A stretch of 64,000 nucleotides of DNA from Arenicola marina (taxonomy: Eukaryota; Annelida; Polychaeta; Arenicolidae): NCBI GenBank assembly GCA_964019135.1, contig OZ025260.1, positions 23,616,254 to 23,680,253 on the forward strand, read 5' to 3'. The position numbers were made by a program, and so were the translations under genes. Positions 56,408 to 64,000 of this stretch are shown here, piece after piece (the stretch's first letter is position 1; each line of letters opens with the position of its first letter). The notes beneath the pieces are model-generated. The model searched no databases, had not been told where the DNA came from, and was given only the letters and a program-made list of their open reading frames with translations.

Positions 56408-58504
56408 GAGACATGACGTCATTTGACGTTCGCGAAAATGCTCAAGATGGCTTCTATTTCTTTAATGTACCTACTTATCAACTCGGGTTATGACAGATAT
56501 TGCCAAAGTGGCTGAAAATAAAGGAAACCTAACATTTCGTAGGAGCACGCTAGTTATGACGTCATTTTTGACGCATACTTATCCCCTGCGCCAAAAAAGT
56601 TACACACGGCACACACTGTCTCTGAACACGACCTGCAACGTCAAGCAACCCGAAAGTCGCCATACCTTATAATAGCTGAGTAATAGCTTACGTAAGATGT
56701 GTGACGTCATGACGTCATAGTGACGTTATGACGTGACGCACGACAAGGTCCAAGTGGCAATACGCCAAGGTTTACTGCCACAACTTATCCGATTAAAGAG
56801 CTAAGCGATAGAAAGAATAGTCCTTCAGCTATGGCTTTGTGAAATGGTCAAAAAATGCATTAGCTGATCATTGCGGAAACACGGAGACCGACGACAAGAA
56901 CAAAGAACACTGTAGGCGAAGTGATACAGCAACTAATTTGTTTCTTTTTACATTTTTTCTGACCATCAATGTTCCCTACCATTTGACGCAAACATCACAG
57001 CTCTAGCTTGCTTTTCTGATTTTTGACGATTTTTTCAAGATGGACACAATCTCCATTCACTCATCATTGGCGGCCCCGCAAAGGTGTCGTCCCACTTTGG
57101 AGCGCTCTAGCACCATAACTAGACAACCTCCGCCTAATTAAAGCACTAAGTGATCTGAAGATGCTTATTGGCAACTAGTTGGCGAAAAGAATGCAATTTC
57201 AGCATTTGTATCTGATTTCTGACGATTTTTCTTTAAATGGCCAGAATCTGTATGTTTATCATTAGGCCAGTGGTTTCGTTGCCATGGAAACAAAAAGTAA
57301 TACAGAGATCGCCGGGTTTTTCTTATAACTTGCTTTAAGGTGATATTACCTCACTGTGTGGCGAAGGAGACTGAAATAGCTTGAGCGGAAGTAGGTCATA
57401 TTCGATCAAGTTCATTTTTCCCCATAGGATCCCATGTTAAACGATTTCGTCTATATACCAAAAAGTAATAATGCTATGTCACCATGTTCACAGACTGTGA
57501 CTCAGCTTAGTATTATTCATCCACAGCTGCAAGCATTGAGCGATGGCTTGAATAGGACGCCCGTGGGAGCCTCTGCTAACACCAAAAAGCCGTATCTTTC
57601 ACCATAGGCCAAATTTCGAAAAAATCCTGTGACGTCACTTTTTTCTCCAATTGCATATGATAAGCACTGTTGCTACTAGGTATCATGTTTAACTAAGACA
57701 AAAATCCCGGTGTTGTATGCTGGAGGCACTTGCGACATACGCGACAAAACATTTTTTCCCAGCCTAAAGATACAGCCCTTTTAACATGGGAAGTCCCATA
57801 GAGAAATTCCCCCGGCCCTGGAACCGGAAGTAAGATAGGAACGTATTGTTTTTAGTTTGTAGCTATACGAGGAACTACTTTTCCTACAATATAATGCTAA
57901 TCTCGCATTTTTGTGATTTTTTTCTGATTTTTGATGATTTTTTGTAAGTACTGAAAGTGACGTCATCGTGACGTCACGTGACGTATCAGAAAACTCTAAG
58001 ATTCAACACAAGTCATCACAATTCATATTTCTATGACATATTTGAACATCATAGCGATAGCTTGATGGCAAATGTACCAAAAAGCGAAAAAACTGACAGA
58101 GGTCATTTAGTGCGTTTTCCGCAAAACCTATGACCTCGTTTTCCTCGCAAATGAGTACTACGCATCAAAAAGTGAACAATACCCGAAAACTGCACATGAA
58201 AGAGGGGCACATTCTGAAACTAATTCGAGATCTCTAGATTTAATATTAACGGAGATATAAGCGTTTTTAATAATTTTTTCAAAAAATCGCTGTGACCTTG
58301 ACCTTTGACCTTTCGACCTGCGTGACGAGAATGTTGTAGCCCTATTAGCTAGATATAAGATGTGAAAGATTACGAAACGATACATGCAGCAGTTAGGCCA
58401 CAAAGAGACTTCCCGTTTTCGAGTGGGACAGACATACATACATACAAACAAACACGACCGACTGACATATTCCGAAAATTGAAAATTTCAATTTTCGTCA
58501 TAAC
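56408..58504 (+). repeat. Unit 15, starting at the sub-head
   Basis: Starts at GAGACATGACGTCATTTGAC directly after unit 14. GTTGCCATGGAAAC at 57278. Ends with a short TACA tract and the palindrome. Confidence 0.85.
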
Positions 58505-60942
58505 AAGAAGTCAGTGAGGACACTGATGATGACGAAAATCGACTTTGGGTCAAAGGGCGTGTACTTTGCTACCAGTCCCGACTCTCTAGCGTTGCTATTA
58601 AGCGAACGGCGGCCATCGACGAGTAAGGAGTGCCGGTCGATATCGCTATTCACTCATAATGGGAGCCTCAGCAAAGGGGGGTGCAACTCTTGCGAGCGCT
58701 CTAGCGGCCAAACTAAGCGTCCTAGAGCAATTCTACCATATTAGAGTTTAAGTGAACATGACATTTTGTTCTCAAGAGCGATTGCTCGACTCATTATGAA
58801 TGGCGCTACGATTGTACTTTTTATCTAATAATACGTCATCGTGACGAGACATGACGTCATTTGACGTTCGCGAAAATGCTCAAGATGGCTTCTATTTCTT
58901 TAATGTACCTACTTATCAACTCGGGTTATGACAGATATTGCCAAAGTGGCTGAAAATGAAGGAAACCTAACATTTCGTAGGAGCACGTTAGCTATGACGT
59001 CATTTTTGACGCATACTTATCCCCTGCGCCAAAAAAGTTACACACGGCACACACTGTCCCTGAACACGACCTGCAATGTCAAGCAACCCGAAAGTCGCCA
59101 TACCTTATAATAGCTGAGTAATAGCTTACGTAAGATGTGTAACGTCATGACGTCATAGTGACGTTATGACGTGACGCACGACAAGGTCCAAGTGGCAATA
59201 CGCCAAGGTTTACTGCCACAACTTATCCGATTAAAGAGCTAGACGATAGAAAGAATAGTCCTTCAGTCATGGCTTTGTGAAATGGTCAAAAAATGCATTA
59301 GCTTATCATTGCGGAAACACGGAGACCGACGACAAGAACAAAGACCACTGTAGGCGAAGTGATACAGCAACTAATTTGTTTCTTTTTACTCTTATTCTGA
59401 CCATCAATGTTCCCTACCATTTGACGCAAACATCACAGCTCTAGCTTGCTTTTCTGATTTTTGACGATTTTTTCAAGATGGACACAATCTTCATTCACTC
59501 ATCATTGGCGGCCCCGCGAAGGTGTCGTCCCACTTTGGAGCGCTCTAGCGCCATAACTAGACAAGATCCGCCTAGTTAAAGCACTAAGTGATCTGAAGAT
59601 GCTTATTGGCAACTAGTTGGCGAAAAGAATGCAATTTTAGCATTGTTATCTGATTTTTGACGATTTTTCTTTCAATGGCAAGAATCTGTATGTTGATCAT
59701 TAGGCCAGTGGCTTCGTTGCCATGGAAACAAAAAGTAATACAGAGATCGCCGTGTTTTTCTTATAACTTGCTTTAAGATGATATTGTCTCACTGTGTGGC
59801 GAAGGAGACTGAAATAGCTTGAGCGGAAGTAGGTCATATTCGATCAAGTTCATTTTTCCCCATAGGATCCCATGTTAAACGACTTCGACTATATACCGAA
59901 AAGTAATGTGGCTATGGAACCATGTTGACAGATTATGACTCAGCTTAGAAGTATCCATCCACAGCTGCAAGCATTGAGTGATGGCTTGAATAGGACACCC
60001 GTGGGAGCCTCTGCTAACACCAAAAAGCCGTATCTTTCACCATTGGCTAAATTTCAAAAAAATCCTGTGACGTCACTATTCGCTCTAATTACATATGGTA
60101 AGCACTGTGGCTACTAGACGACATGTTCAACTAACGAAAAAATCCCAGGGTTGTTTGATGGAGGCACTTGCGACATACGCGACAAAACATTTTTTCCCAG
60201 CCTAAAGATACAGCCCTTTTAACATGGGAAGTCCCATAGAGAAATTCTCCCGGCCCTGGAACCGGAAGTAAGATAGGAACATATTGTTTTTAGTTTGTAG
60301 CTATACGAGGAACTACTTTTCCTACAATATAATGCTAATCTCGCATTTTTGTGATTTTTTTCTGATTTTTGATGATTTTTTGTAAGTACCGAAAGTGACG
60401 TCATCGTGACGTCACGTGACGTACCAGAAAACTCTAAGATTCAACACAAGTCATCACAATTCATATTTCTATGACATATTTGAACATCATAGCGATAGCT
60501 TGAGGGCAAATGTACCAAAAAGCGAAAAAACTGACAGAGGTCATTTAGTGCGTTTTCCGCAAAACCTATGACCTCGTTTTCCTCGAAAATGAGTATTACG
60601 CATCAAAAAGTGAACAATACCCGAAAATTGCACATGAAAGAGGGGCACATTCTGAAACTAATTCGAGATCTCTAGATTTAATATTAACGGAGATAAAAGC
60701 GTTTTTAGTATTTTTTTCAAAAAATCGCTGTGACCTTGACCTTTGACCTTTCGACCTGCGTGACGAGAATGTTGTAGCCCTATTAGCTAGCTATAAGATG
60801 TTAAAGATTACGAAACGATACATGCAGCAGTTAGGCCACAAAGAGACTTCCCGTTTTCGAGTGGGACAGACATACATACATACAAACAAACACGACCGAC
60901 TGACATATGACGAAAATTGAAAATTTCAATTTTCGTCATAAC
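58505..60942 (+). repeat. Unit 16, long form
   Basis: Very close to unit 1. GTTGCCATGGAAAC at 59716. Ends with the best-kept terminal palindrome of the window. Confidence 0.85.
60906..60940. repeat. Perfect 35-bp terminal palindrome of the unit
   Basis: TATGACGAAAATTGAAA, one A, then the exact reverse complement TTTCAATTTTCGTCATA. In most other units the left arm reads TATGCCG or TATTCCG, so one or two arm bases have changed. Confidence 0.9.
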
Positions 60943-63403
60943 AAGAAGTCAGTGAGGACACTGATGATGACGAAAATCGACTTTGGATCAAAGAGCGTGT
61001 ATTTTGCAACCAGTCCCGACTCTCTAGCGTCGCTATTAAGCGAACGGCGGCCATCGACGAGTTAGGAGTGCCGGTCGATATCGCCGTTCACTCATAATGG
61101 GAGCCTCGGCGAAGGGGGGTGCAACTCTTGCGAGCGCTCTAGCGGCCAAACTAAGCGTCCTAGAGCAATTCTATCGCGATTTGCGCTGGTCAACCCGCCA
61201 TCCCTCTCTCGCTTCAGGCGCTACGAATTTTACTTTTTATCTAATAATACGTCATCGTGACGCGACATGACGTCATTTGACGTTTGCAAAAATACTTAAG
61301 ATGGCTTCTATTGCTTTAATATAACCTACGTATCAACTCGGGCTATGACAGCTATTGCCAAAGTGGCTGAAAATAAAGCAAACCCAACATGTCGTAGGAG
61401 CACGTTAGCTATGACGTCATTTTTGACGCATACTTATCCCCTGCGCCAAACAAGTTACACACGACACAAAATGTCCCTGAACACGACCTGCAACGTCAAG
61501 CAACCCGAAAGTCGCCATACCTTGTAATAGCTGAGTAATAGCCTACGTAAGATATGTGACGTCATGACGTCAGGGTGACGTTATGACGTGACGCACGACA
61601 ACGTCCAAGCGGGAATATGCCAAGCTTTACTGCCACAACTTATTCGATTAAAGAGCTAGCCGATAGTAAGATTAGTCCTTCAGCTATGGCTTGGCGAAAT
61701 GGTCAAAAATTGCATTAGCTTATTTTATCATTGCGGAAACACGGAGACCGACGACAAGAACAAAGAACACTGTAAGCGAAGTGATATAGCAACTCATTTG
61801 TTTCTTTTACTATTTTTCTGACCATCAATGTTCCCTACCATTTGACGCAAACATCGCAGCTTTAGCTTGTTTTTCTGATTTTTGACGATTTTTTCAAGAT
61901 GGACACAATCTCCATTCACTCATCATTGGCGGCCCCGCAAAGGTGTCGTCCCACTTCGGAGCGCTCTAGCACCATAACTAGAAAACCTCCGCCTAATTAA
62001 AGCACTGAGTGATCTGAAGATGCTTATTGGCAACTAGTTGGCGAAAAGAATGCAATTTTAGCATTCGTATCTGATGTCTGACGATTTTTCTTTAAATGGC
62101 CAGAATCTGTATGTTTATCATTAGGCCAGTGGCTTCGTTGCCATGGAAACAAAAAGTAATACAGTGATCGCCGGGTTTTTCTTGTAACTTGCTTTAAGGT
62201 GATATTACCTCACTGTGTGGCGAAGGAGACTGAAATAGCTTGAGCGGAAGTAGGTCATATTCGATCAAGTTCATTTTTCCCCATAGGATCCCATGTTAAA
62301 CGATTTCGACTATATACCAAAAAGTAATAATGCTATGTCACCATGTTCACAGATGATGACTCAGCTTAGTATTATTCATCCACAGCTGCAAGCATTGAGC
62401 GATGACTAGAATAGGACGCCCGTGGGAGCCTCTGCCAACACCAAAAAGCCGTATCTTTCACCATAGGCCAAATTTCGAAAAAATCCTGTGACGTCACTTT
62501 TTTCTCCAATGGCATATGATAAGCACTGTTGCTACTAGGTATCATGTTGAACTAAGACAAAAATTCCGGTGTTGTTTGCTGGAGGCACTTGCGACATACG
62601 CGACAAAACACTTTTTCCCAGCCTAAAGATACAGCCCTTTTAACATGGGAAGTCCCATAGAGAAATTCCCCCGGCCCTGGAACCGGAAGTAAGATAGGAA
62701 CGTACTGTTTTTAGTTTGTAGCTATACGAGGAACTACTTTTCCTACAATATAATGCTACTCTCGCATTTTTGTGATTTTTTGCGGATTTTTGATGATTTT
62801 TTGTAAGTACCGAAAGTGACGTCATCGTGACGTTACGTGACGTATCAGAAAACTCTAAGATTCGACACAAGTCATCACAATTCATATTTCTATGACGTAT
62901 TTGAACATCATAGCGATAGCTTGATGGCAACTGTGTCCAAAAGCGAAAAAACTGACAGAGGTCATTTAGTGCGTTTTCCGCCAAACCTATGACCTCGTTT
63001 TCCTCGAAAATGAGTATTACGCATCAAAAAGTGAACAATACCCGAAAACTGCACCTGAAAGAGGGGCACATTCTGAAACTAATTCGATATCTCTAGCTTT
63101 AATATTAACGGAGATATGAGCGTTTTTAGTTTTTTTTTCACAAAATCGCTGTGACCTTGACCTTTGACCTTTCGACCTGCGTGACGAGAATGTTGTAGCC
63201 CTATTAGCTGGCTATAAGATGTTAAAGATTGCGAAAAGATACATGTAGCAGTTAGGCCACAAAGAGACTTTCCGTTTTCGAGTGGGACAGACATACATAC
63301 ATACATACATACATACATACATACATACATACATACATACATACACACAAACACGACCAACCGACATATGCCGAAAATTGAAAATTTCAATTTTCGTCAT
63401 AAC
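60943..63403 (+). repeat. Unit 17, long form
   Basis: GTTGCCATGGAAAC at 62137. (TACA)n at about 63292-63344, then palindrome. Its head resembles the head of unit 2 (GGATCAAAGAGCGTG variant). Confidence 0.85.
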
Positions 63404-64000
63404 AAGAAGTCAGTGAGGACACTGATGATGACGAAAATCGACTTTGGGTCAAAGGGCGTGTACTTTGCGACCAGTCCCGACTCTCTAGCGTCGCTATTAA
63501 GCGAACGGCGGCCATCGACGAGTAAGGAGTGCCGGTCGATATCGCTATTCACTCATAATGGGAGCCTCAGCAAAGGGGGGTGCAACTCTTGCGAGCGCTC
63601 TAGCGGCCAAACTAAGCGTCCTAGAGCAATTCTACCATATTAGAGTTTAAGTGAACATGACATTTTGTTCTCAAGGGCGATTGCTCGACTCATTATGAAT
63701 GGCGCTACGATTGTACTTTTTATCTAATAATACGTCATCGTCACGAGACATGACGTCATTTGACGTTCGCGAAAATGCTCAAGATGGCTTCTATTTCTTT
63801 AATGTACCTACTTATCAACTCGGGTTATGACAGATATTGCCAAAGTGGCTGAAAATAAAAGAAACCTAACATTTCGTAGGAGCACGCTAGTTATGACGTC
63901 ATTTTTGACGCATACTTATCCCCTGCGCCAAAAAAGTTACACAGGGCACACACTGTCCCTGAACACGACCTGCAACGTCAAGCAACCCGAAAGTCGCCAT
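63404..64000 (+). repeat. Unit 18, start (continues past window)
   Basis: Head and sub-head as in units 1 and 16, cut by the end of the window. Confidence 0.85.

Noticed and set aside
7387-64000. Regularly spaced repeats as a CRISPR-like array
   Set aside because: Units are kilobase-sized, animal-type repeats with microsatellites; no short direct repeats with unique spacers and no cas genes.

Overview
This 64 kb window is animal nuclear DNA, most likely from a marine invertebrate. The evidence is a vertebrate/invertebrate-type carbohydrate sulfotransferase, a Penelope-like retroelement, dense interspersed repeats, microsatellites and no compact operons. The species cannot be fixed from sequence alone. 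Host coding content is very low: one sulfotransferase carboxyl-terminal exon (1-621), and one very tentative first exon near 47028.

Layout. 1-621 is the sulfotransferase exon. A 44-bp minisatellite (619-1985) starts at its stop codon. 1986-7386 is gene-poor DNA with an 84-bp-arm inverted repeat (2471-2715), a possible tRNA-like SINE head (near 2981) and a diverged reverse-oriented copy of the main repeat family (4983-7040). From 7387 to about 42060, and again from 52285 to the window end, the DNA is a head-to-tail array of one non-coding repeat unit. Its long form is about 2.4 kb and its short form about 1.0 kb. The typical unit starts with a fixed head. It then carries a GTTGCCATGGAAAC box, a cluster of TGACGTCA sites, a TGACCTTGACCTTTGACCT block and a (TACA)n tract, and ends in an AT-rich palindrome. 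A 9.7-kb stretch of this array is itself tandemly duplicated (21658-31320 and 31321-41100). The interval 42061-52284 is mixed: a TA-flanked MITE (43203-44056), several minisatellites (30, 21 and 133 bp periods), a diverged unit (about 49060-50521) and a 39-bp-arm inverted repeat (50959-51470).

The most interesting object is a young, apparently intact Penelope-like element (10811-15825) inside one repeat unit. ORF1 carries an SGNH/GDSL-type hydrolase domain. ORF2 carries a Penelope-type reverse transcriptase and a GIY-YIG endonuclease. The ORFs overlap in the -1 frame at T TTA AAC, the classical slippery heptamer, placed directly before the ORF1 stop. The 3' untranslated part carries a hammerhead-ribozyme-like fold. 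The full element and two very short copies of its 3' end all join the same (TACA)n tract and are flanked by unusually long target duplications (160 bp, about 292-296 bp and over 400 bp). Together these suggest how the element is expressed (frameshift), processed (ribozyme) and targeted (microsatellite).
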